Of a DNA stretch of 64,000 nucleotides, positions 47,701 to 56,100 are shown in pieces. Below the pieces are notes generated by a model. It was not told the origin of the DNA and did not search any database. It saw only the letters and a list, made by a program, of their open reading frames with translations. The translations under genes were made by a program, and so were the position numbers. This stretch comes from Cytophagales bacterium (lineage in GTDB: Bacteria > Bacteroidota > Bacteroidia > Cytophagales > Thermoflexibacteraceae), in NCBI GenBank assembly GCA_004294445.1, contig REAZ01000008.1, positions 113,999 to 177,998 of the forward strand. Direction: 5' to 3'. Every line of letters begins with the position of its first letter. The first letter of the stretch is position 1.

Positions 47701-49027
47701 TGACGAAATTGGCTTTTTACTCAATTTAGAAATTCTCGATATTTCAAATAATTATTTAGAAGAACTTACCGAAGAAATTGGTAAACTGCTGAAGCTAAAA
47801 TATTTGAGTATCTCCGATAATTTCCTCATCGATTTGCCGCAAAGCATTGTATTATTGATTGATTTGGAAGAATTACTCGCTTTTAATAACTACTTGTTAG
47901 ACCTGCCGCAGGGCTTGGAAAAATTAGAACGTTTGAAAAGCCTTGAGATTGATTTCAATAGTTTAGATTTTGGCGATTTGGAAGACCTCGTAGAAAAACT
48001 CCAAAAATCTCACCCTAATTTGGAATTTTTCTATGCACCGCAAGACCCGATTGGCACAGAGCAGGAATTTGATGTACCACTTGGCACGCCGTTCACACTG
48101 GAAATAAAAGCTGATGGTAAAAATAATACGTATCAGTGGTACAAAGATGGCAAACCAATTAGCGGGGCTACTGCGGCTATCCTGAAAATAGAAAGTGCAA
48201 GCAGAGAAGATGCTGGTAGTTATATGGTATTTGTGAGCAACAGAAAAGCAAATAAATTAATTTTGGAAAGTCAAAGCTATATCGTCAGAACAAACTGCGT
48301 AAGTGCTATCACAGATTTGTCAATAACCGTTATAGGAAGCGTTATTTACTGTGATAACGAGCAAATTACTACCATTTTGGAAGCACCAAAAATGGCGGAC
48401 ATTGTAAGTTATCAGTGGTTTTTGGACAAGGTGAGGATAAATAACAATAGCAGTCGCCTCAATGCCAGAGATATAGGTAGCTATAGCGTAAACTTAGTTA
48501 CCAAAGAAAACTGCGTAAATACTTCTAACACAGTACAGATAAAGCGATTCGCACCGCCGCAAGTAAGCATAAAAGCAGACAAAGATGTGCTAAGTGCCGA
48601 TAGTCGCTCTAATGCAGTAAGCTATGAATGGTTCTTAGATGGCATCTCTATCCCCAAAGAAGCCACAGCCCAGCTCACAGTTACAAAATCGGGGAAATAT
48701 GCCCTAAGAATCACGGATGCCAATGGCTGTAAAGGCGTTTCACCTATCTATAACCATATTTTGGTAAGTACGGAAGACGAAACTTTCAGTGCAAACTTGC
48801 GGGTATATCCTAACCCCACAAATAATTTGTTAAATGTAGAGAGCAAAACAGATAAAATTTTAGCTTTGCAACTGCATGACATCACTGGTAAAAAAATCAA
48901 TGTGAAAATTGACCAGCATCAGCAACAAGAATTTACCATAGCACTCGACCAATTAGCGGCAGGCGTTTATCTATTAGAAGTCAGGACAGCTAAAGGCTCT
49001 ACTTGGAAAAAAGTAATCAAAGAATGA
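38768..49027 (+). CDS. giant T9SS-exported surface protein (beta-helix, LRR and Ig-like mosaic)
   Basis: The 3419-residue protein has a signal peptide (1-22, cut near ANAQ). In rough order follow a beta-helix ending in a DQRATSRVGGIDAGAFE motif (23-355) and a second beta-helix with seven GNYIGT-type turns (360-1050). A plant-type leucine-rich block (LTGSIP...LGNLTNL, about 1072-1330), an Ig-like domain (1371-1455), a second LRR block (1460-1670) and an Ig-like domain (1680-1770) come next. Then come a third beta-helix (1770-2230), an unassigned region (2230-2630), a short LRR with Ig (2630-2820), a longer LRR (2830-3090) and two or three Ig-like domains. The last 75-80 residues (VYPNPTNN ... 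GVYLLEVRT) form a type A T9SS sorting domain, so it should be exported and attached to the surface. It is probably an adhesin or matrix protein; ligand unknown. Confidence 0.93.
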   Translation: MKRYLFLLACSFFVISYNANAQVYNIAAGDVTGLITAINNANIDGTNSVINLAAGSTYSLSTSADVNDGGNYLPSILNDGGSFTINGNGAALVGVGTLRILRAVAGTNIFLNNLTMSGGFSNTVGGGAILAVNGTLSLTECTVNNCSSSPNSSAIFLASNVALTMNKTTVSNSAGSSGVLVVGNSSCNIQNSTFSANGNYGIQSSSPAASSSISNCTISGNTIGGIFWDIATLSVLNSTIVSNGIGLTANITGGTINYQNCILGNGTNVSALAGAVINNNGGNALNAGFPTWLTGLADNGGATQTHAINTGTAPAVNIGVTTPVTPPTTDQRATSRVGGIDAGAFEFGGTLTSLTVTTEADAGTGSLRKAINDANTYFTGAQTINFNIQGGGNTVKTITLLSLLPTISQQITIDGYTQSGASANTLSIGNDAILNIEVNFAGAGTNIPGFRLNAANSILKGLIINRVTGGSSAYGIFLNATGCVVEGCFIGTDATGTVAQANDYGMGIGAGNCTIGGTSPAARNLVSGNNKAGITLGAGVGVSGTVIQGNYIGTNKDGTSILGNGSSGIDVYNASTNNTIGGTSAGAGNVISGNGFGPTSGVGIYLDTNCNTNTIQGNYIGTNATGTAGIGNRRAIYIFSGTNNTIGGNTPAARNVISASFLTGIRILGSGAIGNTVQGNYIGTDASGASSLGNTTDGIILEFGANNNVIGGATASTRNLISGNGGNGISISNSGTSNNQIKGNYIGTNISGTGAIPNGTSGGYGIVLFNNASGNLIGGTVAGEGNLISGNTSIGLAIDSSTNNTIQGNYIGTDANGTAALGNGTEGIYLQNNANNNLIGGNVISKNLNGITVSLSSTGNAIRGNYIGTDKNGTGNLGNNSIGIIVETSTSGNTIGGTNAGEGNTIAFNNYVGILMKSGSVNNPILGNAIFSNTTLGVDLNDNGQINPNDLDDPDTGANKLQNFPEFTNFAVPSGSAVDITYKVPSATANSAYPIRVEFFKADAGSRQGRTYLGFDTYALAEANTNKTFTFTPSTALVIGDRIVATATDANGNTSEFSAEVIVGLLNAGLHPDDYAALVALYNATNGANWSNNTNWLIDGDAATWYGISLTGSLPNRRVTNISLSNNNLVGTLPIELGNLASLQYLLLDINQISGSIPTQLGNLTNLINLLLDKNQLSGSIPASLGNLTNLTFLRLYENQLTGSIPIELGNLTNLQQLFLYTNKLTGSIPTQLGNLTNLQSIALNDNKLTGSIPAQLGNLTNLTALTLGINQLTGSIPVELGNLTNLQYLELYQNQLSGIIPNTLGNLNNLIFLSLFSNKFDGMGDFSLKPLVALTDFDVSNNKLEFDDIKPNVAKLGLPKNYSPQALLGTAQSFALLSGASQTFTASTPQPVGTTNTYQWYKDNVNSPISGATSASYTISSYNPTTDAGNYFCQISNSSVPFLILQTENFTVATNANGVFQQDYDALVSLYNTIGGANWTNGTNWNTSADVSTWFGVTVIGNRVTEVRLPNNNLIGDAGNIIAPMTSLKVLDLSNNQLSSIDLTPDEVLGTAPLEVIHLNNNALTNNIGSLISTLQYYTATLRSVDFSFNLISGNFNYDSFKNFAQIQAISLPNDRRGFNLSNNDISSGYLETDRGNFPLNTLNMSNNRLRFETIIQGLGANLFFTTISLYAPQKPVLLTPNTALGSVGINFSYNNTNFDIGIAGCTVTQQWFRTTDLVNPVATTSNLTFSPFAPANAGTYILKATATCVPGLTLTTETLTIGISPYDFVVDNNGNNDNGNYGVGNLTLREAILLANARANASTIGFNLPTGSEIIDISFNNLPPLTQSITIDGTSQAGYAGTPVVVINGSNINYGLSMAATNCKIYGLEIRNVSNGSVGNGIEINSLATNFEIGTAGKGNYLHDNLSNGILINTGSYDGKIVGNTISGNGSSGIAVGTNVGNVSNVTITNNKIGTDLTGTVVSGTQAVGIAVQSGFTSTNISIGTAGNGNIIGGSPFGGITLSNSGSVSIVGNYIGTNQSGANIGNNTGIYVDNVSNATVIDGNVVSANIGAGILVNQGNNHQIINNKIGTNPAGTAALANGQVGIEFAGGSAGLIQNNLVSGNDTGVGTGILINSPITNGTLIYGNKIGTDISGTSAIPNLEGIRIEGGANNIKIGNVANASSSNTIAYNTNLGITIDQAGTDNNTIGQNSIFCNGGTNADRGIQITNSANANIMGQLSPFTVVTDNYSCAIAAPTVDLVITHGTMGANFTLDLYKIDENCGTNQGKTYITSLGTLFFPLGTATVTVPLSDFQMEDGTGSYVLLARDVAGNSSQFTDIFTVYNRGTIVSIENLGYADCRGYNYKYEITFSDDSPDGEYYLDIFNNDYNDLTSVSVVNHKVTFNAPVFSLVNNPPMGGIYDIQGIAPYFVLTQSLNCLPITQPFSFTPVTSPFALAPPVILSASAQNPTRCDEPNGKLVITMQNLQQDQFYFIDINGDGKPDFDAVQADNDQLVIDYIGGGIEITSLSVSQPALFCSSNVLNFSYSYPELPLPDATLLVYPDLEFIDKGKSTKVIVEETEQGIDYQLQRADTKMLVGEPINGNGGSIDLLTEELQTTLTYRVLAKNKITGCSALLETSATIGVDSKCIAQADSLILIDLYRSAGGATWFTPWDLQSPACKWFGVELVGDRVVSLRLANNDLTGLLPASLANLPKLRSLDVSNNFLGFTAIEPLVGKIIDFVYAPQGEIFSPERVRASQGSTIRLSSLTGGAANKYQWFRIVNNQEIALKDGGNISGTNAPILVFRNITIAEEGDYFCEVTSPIATELVLKRADVTLAVVPELSAIDIAELIKFFNALDGKNWKKPWDLNQPISTWEGLVFEGGNLIQINLPENNLQGELPNNFNAPIFEDLVYLNLSNNKLFGKLPESLKALQKLTYLDLSQNDLEGEIPEWIGDFPELITLWLSYNLFESIHPNIGNLFNLRNLFLNDNEIETIPDEIGFLLNLEILDISNNYLEELTEEIGKLLKLKYLSISDNFLIDLPQSIVLLIDLEELLAFNNYLLDLPQGLEKLERLKSLEIDFNSLDFGDLEDLVEKLQKSHPNLEFFYAPQDPIGTEQEFDVPLGTPFTLEIKADGKNNTYQWYKDGKPISGATAAILKIESASREDAGSYMVFVSNRKANKLILESQSYIVRTNCVSAITDLSITVIGSVIYCDNEQITTILEAPKMADIVSYQWFLDKVRINNNSSRLNARDIGSYSVNLVTKENCVNTSNTVQIKRFAPPQVSIKADKDVLSADSRSNAVSYEWFLDGISIPKEATAQLTVTKSGKYALRITDANGCKGVSPIYNHILVSTEDETFSANLRVYPNPTNNLLNVESKTDKILALQLHDITGKKINVKIDQHQQQEFTIALDQLAAGVYLLEVRTAKGSTWKKVIKE
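42179..42754 (+). repeat. eight 72-bp tandem repeats encoding LRR units
   Basis: Units begin at 42179, 42251, 42323, 42395, 42467, 42539, 42611 and 42683, exactly 72 bp (24 codons) apart, each opening with a GGTAATTTGACTAATTTG-like stretch. The DNA is nearly identical in the middle units and more divergent at both ends, a sign of recent duplication or gene conversion inside the array. Confidence 0.9.
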
Positions 49028-49506
49028 TAAGAAAAGCAACACAAGAGGATTTAGCATTTGTTTATGGGCTTTATATGCACCCACAAATTAATCCTTATTT
49101 ACTTTATGACGAAATGACTTTGCGAGAATTTGAGCCTATTTATCAGGAACTTATCCACAAAGGCGTGAAGTTCATATACAGTGAAAATCAGCGAGATATA
49201 GGTATGTTCAAACTCATACCACTTACCTACCGCACTGCCCACATTGCTTATTTGGGCGGTGTTGGTATTCACCCCGACTTTGCGGGCAAGGGGCATGGGA
49301 TAAAAATGATGAATGAAGCTATCGGACTTGCCAAAGAACGTGGCTTTAGGCGGGTAGAACTTAGCACCTACGTAAGCAATGAAAAAGCCATTGGGCTGTA
49401 CGAAAAAGCAGGTTTTGTCAAAGAAGGCATCATGCGAAAGTTTGCCTATCTCAAAAATGAAAACACTTACATTGATGAAGTGCTGATGTCGTATATTGAT
49501 TTTTAG
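49024..49506 (+). CDS. GNAT-family N-acetyltransferase
   Basis: The 160-residue protein has the acetyl-CoA site (VGIHPDFAGKGHGIKMM, a Q/RxxGxG/A variant) and the C-terminal RRVELSTYVSNEKAIGLYEKAGF motif typical of RimJ/RimL-like or PhnO-like enzymes; the substrate is unknown. The start is the ATG at 49024, which overlaps the stop of the giant gene as ATGA, so translation is coupled. That makes modification of a surface-protein precursor conceivable, but coupling alone does not show it. Confidence 0.9.
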   Translation: MIRKATQEDLAFVYGLYMHPQINPYLLYDEMTLREFEPIYQELIHKGVKFIYSENQRDIGMFKLIPLTYRTAHIAYLGGVGIHPDFAGKGHGIKMMNEAIGLAKERGFRRVELSTYVSNEKAIGLYEKAGFVKEGIMRKFAYLKNENTYIDEVLMSYIDF

Positions 49507-49517
49507 TAACTGTTTTC

Positions 49518-49548
49518 TTGCGGAGTGGCTTGAATATTTGTACCTTTC
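49518..49548 (+). promoter_or_regulatory. near-consensus promoter for the DUF4159 gene
   Basis: TTG at 49518-49520, 20 nt, TACCTTTC at 49541-49548 (last base off consensus). Confidence 0.4.
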
Positions 49549-49576
49549 TTAAAAAATCAAAATAACACAAACCCAG

Positions 49577-50248
49577 ATGAATAAAAATTTGCTTTTCTTC
49601 ACTTTTGCACTTGTTCTTGCCTTGTTTGGCAAAGCCCAAGCTCAGCCAGAGCCACCACTCAAGCTCGCAAAACTCAAGTATAATGGCGGCGGAGATTGGT
49701 ACTCCAATAAAACTTCCTTGCCAAATCTGATAAGTTTTTGCCGAAAAAATCTGAATATTAATTTGGATACTGAAGAAGCAGTGGTAGAAGTAGGCAGTCC
49801 CGAACTATTTTCCTACCCATTCGTTCACATGACTGGGCATGGCAATGTAGTTTTTTCTGAAGCAGAAGCGCAAAACCTACGGAAATACCTCATTTCTGGC
49901 GGATTTCTGCACATAGACGATAATTACGGCTTGGATAAATTCGTTCGTGTAGAGCTAAAAAAAGTTTTCCCCGAATTGGAATTAATAGAATTGCCTTTTA
50001 ATCACCCTATTTATAACCAAAAGTACAAATTTCCAAAAGGACTTCCCAAAGTGCATGAACATGACGGCAAATCTCCTCAGGGCTACGGACTGATTTACGA
50101 AGGGCGTTTGCTGTGCTTTTATAGTGTAGAGTGCGACCTCGGCAACGGGTGGGAAGACCAAGTAATCTACAATGATTCCGAAGAAGTGCGTCAGAAGGCT
50201 TTGCAAATGGGAGCAAATTTGGTGGCTTATGCTTTTACCCAATATTAG
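49577..50248 (+). CDS. DUF4159 exported protein
   Basis: The 223-residue protein has a clear signal peptide (MNKNLLFFTFALVLALFGKAQA) and the DUF4159 body: LKYNGGGDWYSNKTSLPNL, PFVHMTGHGNVVFSEAEA, LRKYLISGGFLHIDDNYG and LPFNHPIYN. The domain resembles a glutamine-amidotransferase-like fold used as a non-enzymatic module in related membrane proteins; the exact role is unknown. It is convergent with the subtilase gene. Between them a long-loop hairpin (TCCCAACTTC at 50265 with GAAGTTGGGA at 50305) may terminate both. Confidence 0.85.
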   Translation: MNKNLLFFTFALVLALFGKAQAQPEPPLKLAKLKYNGGGDWYSNKTSLPNLISFCRKNLNINLDTEEAVVEVGSPELFSYPFVHMTGHGNVVFSEAEAQNLRKYLISGGFLHIDDNYGLDKFVRVELKKVFPELELIELPFNHPIYNQKYKFPKGLPKVHEHDGKSPQGYGLIYEGRLLCFYSVECDLGNGWEDQVIYNDSEEVRQKALQMGANLVAYAFTQY

Positions 50249-50331
50249 CGTATTTTTTTATATCTCCCAACTTCCCCTACAAAAAATAAATATGCTTTGT
50301 CTGAGAAGTTGGGAAATAAGAGGTGCTGTCC

Positions 50332-51963
50332 TTATTTTTTAGGCATTTTTACCTTGATAGACCCCGCCATTTTTACTGCTTCAAATGCATTGACTACCCC
50401 GCCTGTTGCCGAGAGTTCGCCAAATTCCACTAAGCTATCTCCCTCTTCTGCACCGGGTTTTTTCACTTTTGCTTTGGGCATTTTCACTGACGATTTCACG
50501 AGAATATCTCTAAGCTGTGCTGCCGTAAGGTGTGGGAAATAAGACAATAGCAAAGCAGCTACCCCCGATACTACGGGAGCAGCCATGCTTGTTCCGTCCA
50601 AATCTTCATATTTTTGATTGGGAGTAGTGGAATAAATATCTACCCCGGGCGAGAAAATATCTACTGATTTTTTGCCGTAGTTCGAGAAAGTCGCTACCGC
50701 ATCCTCTCCACTTTTCCAAGAAAGTGCGCCAATTTCTAACCAAGTGAGTGCGCCCGTTCTTTTATCAGCCTCCTCTTTTCTTGGGTAATTTTCTTCTGTA
50801 TCTACGTTTTTGTGGTCATTGCCCGCCGCATGAACGAGTAAAACGCCTTTTTGCTCTGCGTACCGAATCGCAGCATCTACTATAGCCTTATCAGGAGAGA
50901 AACTTTTGCCAAAACTCATATTGATAATTTTTGCACCGTTATCTACCGCATAGCGAATAGCATTTGCAATATCCTTATCTCTTTCATCGCCATCTGGCAC
51001 TGCCCTGATTGACATAATCTGCACATTTTCAGCTACTCCGTCTATGCCCAAACCGTTTCCACGCTTTGCAGCAACAATGCCCGCTACGTGCGTACCATGT
51101 TTGGCATCGGGTCCTTTTACATCTCCGTTGCCGTAGCCTTTTTCGGTTTTATTGTCGTAGTTATCGCCTACAATGTTGCGTGGGTCGTAGTCTAAGCTCA
51201 GACCATATTCCAGCGTATTGTTTATCTCCTCCAAATTTTCTAAAATCATGGCTTCACTTAGCCCGCCCTCAATCACTTTGATAGCAACTTGCTTGGCATA
51301 ATTAATTTTTTCATCTTTTGACTTTACCTCATTTAGCATCTCTATAGTGAGCGTGTCAGTATCCAAATAGGCTTTCATAAGGCGATTAACCGACTTAACC
51401 ACCATGTAGTTTTCCGTCCAGCCCTCTTTGTAAGATTTATAATCTTGGAGTTTTTCCTCATAAGATTTTTTTGCTTTTTGGTAAATCTCAAAATCTTTCT
51501 TATCGGCAGGGCTAATATCAGCTTCTTTCTTTCCGTCAAATTTGCTTTTGAAAGCCTTATAGATACGGGTAGCTTCAAAAGTATCATGCACAACGTTCTT
51601 GCCGTCTTTGCCTCCGATAAAATTCCAGCCATTTACGTCATCAATGTAACCATTTTTGTCGTCATCTATGCCATTATTAGGAATTTCCCCCTTGTTTACC
51701 CATGCTTTTTCTTTCAAATCATCATGGGCAATATCCACCCCCGAATCAATGATGGCGACAACTACGGTTTGTGAGGGCTTGCCTTTTAGCAATTCCTTAT
51801 AAGATTTTTCTGTGCTTACTCCTTGCACTTTGTCCTGACCTGCATCCAAATTGAACCAATTTTTGGGTGCTTTGTCTTGAGCATTTAGCTGCATACTTGT
51901 TGCTGCAAATACACCTGCAAAAACGATAGCTTTGGCAATGAAACTTTTAAAATTTTTATTCAT
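50332..51963 (-). CDS. S8 (subtilisin-like) serine protease, exported
   Basis: The 543-residue protein has a signal peptide (about 1-29, ending LNAQ) and the catalytic triad: Asp73 in VAIIDSGVD, His at about 290 in KHGTHVAGIVAA, and Ser at about 457 in DGTSMAAPVVSG. About 130 residues of charged, helical sequence (KKEADISPADKKDFEIYQKA) are inserted between Asp and His, a feature of Bacteroidota subtilases. A DDDKNGYIDDVNGWNF stretch looks like a calcium site. No T9SS sorting domain is present at the C-terminus, so it is probably periplasmic. Confidence 0.93.
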   Translation of the reverse strand: MNKNFKSFIAKAIVFAGVFAATSMQLNAQDKAPKNWFNLDAGQDKVQGVSTEKSYKELLKGKPSQTVVVAIIDSGVDIAHDDLKEKAWVNKGEIPNNGIDDDKNGYIDDVNGWNFIGGKDGKNVVHDTFEATRIYKAFKSKFDGKKEADISPADKKDFEIYQKAKKSYEEKLQDYKSYKEGWTENYMVVKSVNRLMKAYLDTDTLTIEMLNEVKSKDEKINYAKQVAIKVIEGGLSEAMILENLEEINNTLEYGLSLDYDPRNIVGDNYDNKTEKGYGNGDVKGPDAKHGTHVAGIVAAKRGNGLGIDGVAENVQIMSIRAVPDGDERDKDIANAIRYAVDNGAKIINMSFGKSFSPDKAIVDAAIRYAEQKGVLLVHAAGNDHKNVDTEENYPRKEEADKRTGALTWLEIGALSWKSGEDAVATFSNYGKKSVDIFSPGVDIYSTTPNQKYEDLDGTSMAAPVVSGVAALLLSYFPHLTAAQLRDILVKSSVKMPKAKVKKPGAEEGDSLVEFGELSATGGVVNAFEAVKMAGSIKVKMPKK

Positions 51964-52048
51964 TATTTCTTAATTATATTATAAAAAAAAGATTTGAAAG
52001 ACTTTATGCTATTTAAAAAATCAAATTTAAAAATCTTTTTTCAAAATT

Positions 52049-53101
52049 TTAAATAGATTGTAGAAAAACCCTAAGTTGGGCTATTTCTTCGTCAGTAATT
52101 GCGGGAAAATTGGCAATGCGAAAGGTCGTATTCTTCCAAATTCCGTAGCCGTTCCCAAGAATCATACCTGCTTGTTTGGCTTTTTCTTTGATATTTCTAA
52201 TGAAAGTTTCTTCATCTTGGATAGCAATAACGGTAGAGGAGCGAACTTTTGGGTTTTTTACCAAAACATCAAAACCATGTTTTTCTAAAAAATGATACCA
52301 ATTTTTTGCATTCCTTTCTGTTCTTTCTCCTATTATTTTGATGTCATCTATTTGCGATAAAACCTGATTTAACACATAGATATTCAGCACGTTTGGTGTA
52401 TAGTTTGTTTGAAAGTGCTGCATATTTTCTGCCAAAAAAAGCAAGCTATTATAGTATTTTCTATCATTGATTTGTTGTGCTGCTGCCAATGCTTTTGGCG
52501 AACATACCATCAAGCCCAAGCCCGCAGGCATCCCAAAGCACTTTTGGACAGAGGCAAACCAAACATCAGCATTTTCCCACTCCAGTTCTATCCCCGCCAT
52601 GCTCGAAGTTGCATCCACAGCAATAATTTTATCCCGATATTTTTCCGAAATAGCCCTTATCGTCTGTCTATCTAACTGCGTACCGTTTGAAGTTTCATTA
52701 TGTGTGAGGCAAATTACCTCAAAAGTAGCATCATTAGCTACCTTGCTAATGTCTAATTCTTCTTGTAAACTATAAGGAAAAAAACTGCTTTTTTGGTGAA
52801 TCTTATGACTATATTCAGCCCATTTTTGCCCAAAAGCACCGTTAAAAATATGCAAACTGCCCTTTTTTACAAGAGATTGGGCTATAATTTCCCAAGACTC
52901 TGTTGCCGAAGACACAAAAAATACGCTATAATCTTGGGGAATATGCAATTTCGTTTTTAGAAGCATAACTGCTGATTGAACGATACTTACAAAATCAGCA
53001 CTGCGATGATTCATGCTCAAAATTCCGCTATCATAGGCATCAGCAAGGTAGTTACGGACTTGAGGATATAGCTTTGAAGGACCTGGATAAAAATATAACA
53101 T
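52049..53101 (-). CDS. class V PLP-dependent aminotransferase (SerC-like)
   Basis: The 350-residue enzyme has the fold-type I class V pattern: MLYFYPGPSKLYPQV, the SATESWEII phosphate-binding turn, HNETSNGTQ, VDATSSMAG and the Schiff-base Lys in FASVQKCFGMPAGLG. The FYPGPS opening and the HNETSNG motif resemble phosphoserine aminotransferases, but an alanine-glyoxylate-type role is possible. It starts 14 nt after the helicase gene on the same strand and may share its transcript. Confidence 0.88.
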   Translation of the reverse strand: MLYFYPGPSKLYPQVRNYLADAYDSGILSMNHRSADFVSIVQSAVMLLKTKLHIPQDYSVFFVSSATESWEIIAQSLVKKGSLHIFNGAFGQKWAEYSHKIHQKSSFFPYSLQEELDISKVANDATFEVICLTHNETSNGTQLDRQTIRAISEKYRDKIIAVDATSSMAGIELEWENADVWFASVQKCFGMPAGLGLMVCSPKALAAAQQINDRKYYNSLLFLAENMQHFQTNYTPNVLNIYVLNQVLSQIDDIKIIGERTERNAKNWYHFLEKHGFDVLVKNPKVRSSTVIAIQDEETFIRNIKEKAKQAGMILGNGYGIWKNTTFRIANFPAITDEEIAQLRVFLQSI

Positions 53102-53115
53102 AGAGAGTTAAGTAA

Positions 53116-56100
53116 TTACTTATGATTAAAAAAAGTATCTTTTGAAAGCCAAAAATTGCGACTATAGAACTGTTGGAACGTCCAACCTTTTTGGACTAAC
53201 AAAAGTGGCAAATAAACATGACTTTCTTTGATAGAAAGTGCCTCATAATACAAATTGTCGTCTGTCAGAATGAGTGTTATTTCCGAAAAGGGCGTATTCG
53301 AGGCTATGCCCAAATCTGCGAAAGGAATATTTGTGATGACCTCCGCCGTTGTCTGTGTCCTCGCAGAAAATGCCAACCTCATTTTTTCCTTCAAGTACCA
53401 TTCCAAATTTTGCTTGGGTAATACCTGCAAATCTGCCTTGTACTTTCCCTGCGATACTTCTAAGGCGTATTCTAAATATTTCTTAAATACCTTCCCACCT
53501 TCGTGGGTCAAATCTTCTATATTTAATTGATGCGGAAAAATACTACTTATCACCACTATTTGCTCTTTTGCCCGCGTAACTGCCACATTCATACGGTTTT
53601 CACCCCCCTGAAGATTAAGGCTACCAAACTGCATTTTTAGCCTTCCCGCCAAATCAGGGGCATAGGTAGTGGAAAAAATAATAATATCCCTTTCATCACC
53701 TTGCACATTTTCGATATTTTTGATGAAAATCGAAGGCGGCAACGCTATTTTTTCTTTCTCCAAAAGGTCTTGAATCAGTAGTTGTTGCTTGTAATTAAAG
53801 GTAATGACACCAATGTCATTTTTGCCTTTTTCCAAGAATTGCCTGATTACTTTTACCACTTCTTGTGCCTCTATCAGATTGGTGTTTTTTTCCCAAACTC
53901 CCGCTACTTTGAGGTAAGAAATAGCGGGTTCGTTTTTGATAAACTCTTGATAATTGGGTAATAATTTGAGTTTATTGTTATAAAAATATTGATTAGAAAA
54001 GCCTATCAAATCCAAAGACTTGCTGCGATAATGCCCTGTAAGTGAAGTAACTGGGAGAAAATGTTTGCCCAAATCGAGCAGGGATTCTGTTTCTAAAGCT
54101 ATGCTGCTATCTTCTTCGTCGAGGTCTTCCCCCCAACGGATTTGGTACAAATCGTTAGGGGCTAACTGCTTGTCATCACCTACAATTACTACTTGCTTTC
54201 CTCGATACATAGCAGGAATCCCTTTTTCCGCAAAGCATTGAGAAGCCTCATCAAAAATCACTAAATCAAAGAGTTGCGACTCCATGGGGAAAATAGCAGA
54301 TACGGTTTCTGGTGAGCAAAGCCAACAAGGAATGAGTTTGAAAACTTCGTCCCTAAAATTTAAAATGAGTTTTCGCAAAGCCCAAGTATTGCGTTTTTTA
54401 TTGACCTGATGTTTGAGTTCTCTGTAGGAAACAATATTTTTCAAGCGATTGTATTCCAATGCTTTGCAAGCAGATTCGTAGGTGCGAACCAGCAAAATTT
54501 CCTCGCTTAGTCTGCCTATTTCTGTTACCGCTTTTTGTAGGCTCTGTTCTATTTGCCCAAATTTTGGAGTAGAAACAGCTTTGAGAATAGGGTGCTGCCT
54601 TTCGATGTGTGCTATCCATGCAAGGCGGAGGGAGTTGGAGAAAATAGTAGAGAAACAATTGGCAGGTAGTTCCAAAATATTGGTAAAACGATTGGCAGGG
54701 TCTTCGACCACTGACAACGTTTCTGCCGTTGTCTGTGTCCCCACAGACAACATTAATTTTTCAATTATTTTTACTTGTTGTGCAGTGAGGCTTGCTTTCA
54801 ATTCATCAAACTCACAAAGCAGTTCAAAATCACGCACTAAAATTGTCGTCCATTCTTCTGCTAAATGTGGTTTTTCCCATAAAGTTGCAATTTGTTTTTC
54901 TGTCAAATACTTCTTCCAAATTTTGTACTTTTCAAAGAGAAAGGTACTATTTTGGAGCAACAAGTTAGTTTGAGTTTTTATTTCTTGGTAGTATGAATTT
55001 AACTTTTGCTCATCTGTTTCTTCCTTTAAAAATTCTTCCAAAGTATTAGGTCTATGTATTAAAAACAATCTTTTTAAATACTTACCCCAACCAGATAAAT
55101 TTTTTAACAATTTATTTGCCTTATGTTGTAAAATAATAGCTTCTTTACAGTTATTAAATACAAATTCAAAGTCTTTTTTTTCAATACATTCTGCTAAATC
55201 AGAAAGATAGAAAGTATATAACCAATACTCGTCCTCACTTAATAAAAAATCTATCCCTTCTATTGTGTAATTCCCTATTTTCTGCTCAAAAATTATTCTT
55301 TTATCTATTTTTTGAATGAGCAATTCTGCATTATTTTTATTTAAAATAAGATGATTGTCTTTTGCTAATGTTTTTAATAATCGTTTTTCTTTCGCAAATA
55401 AATTCCATTTAATAGCTTTAAGAAATGATTTTTGATTTTGAATGTAGTCCTCTAAATATTCCTTATATAAAGCTAAATTTTCCCAATGAAGTGTTTTTTC
55501 AATTTCCTCACTTTCAAGAGATTCCAAAATTTCCTTTTCACGTTTTTCAATTTTTTTAATATCTATATTGGGCTTATCAAGAATCCTTTGGAAATAAGTT
55601 AGAACATCAAGATTAGCTAACTTATCCACAATCAATCTGATTTCTTTTGATTTTTCTTCAATCTTTTCTGCAATCTGAGGATTAAAATTGAGATTCTCTT
55701 TTTTGGGGATAGTATAGTCTATCGATAATTGCTTTCTTACTCTCACAATTTCCTCTATCACCTCCTTTATCTTTTCCAAATCTTCATTTTCAAATTTGGT
55801 AAAAGAAACCCTATCAAGCCATTGATAATCAAATTTTTCTAAATTTTCTGCATATTTTTCGTACAAGTCTAATTTCTGCAAAAAATCTTGATGGGCATTA
55901 TCAAAACGAAAGTTGTAGGTAAGGTCTGTAACTTTTGGCAGGCTTATATGACTTAGATTTTTATCGGAAGTGAGATAGAGTTCTTTGATGGATAAGCCAC
56001 ATTCAGAAGTATCAAAAAGTGCGGACTTAAACTCGTCTAATAGTCTGCTTTGTTGCTCTATTTGACGATTTGCTTGCAAAAAACCTTCCTCGTAGTGCAG

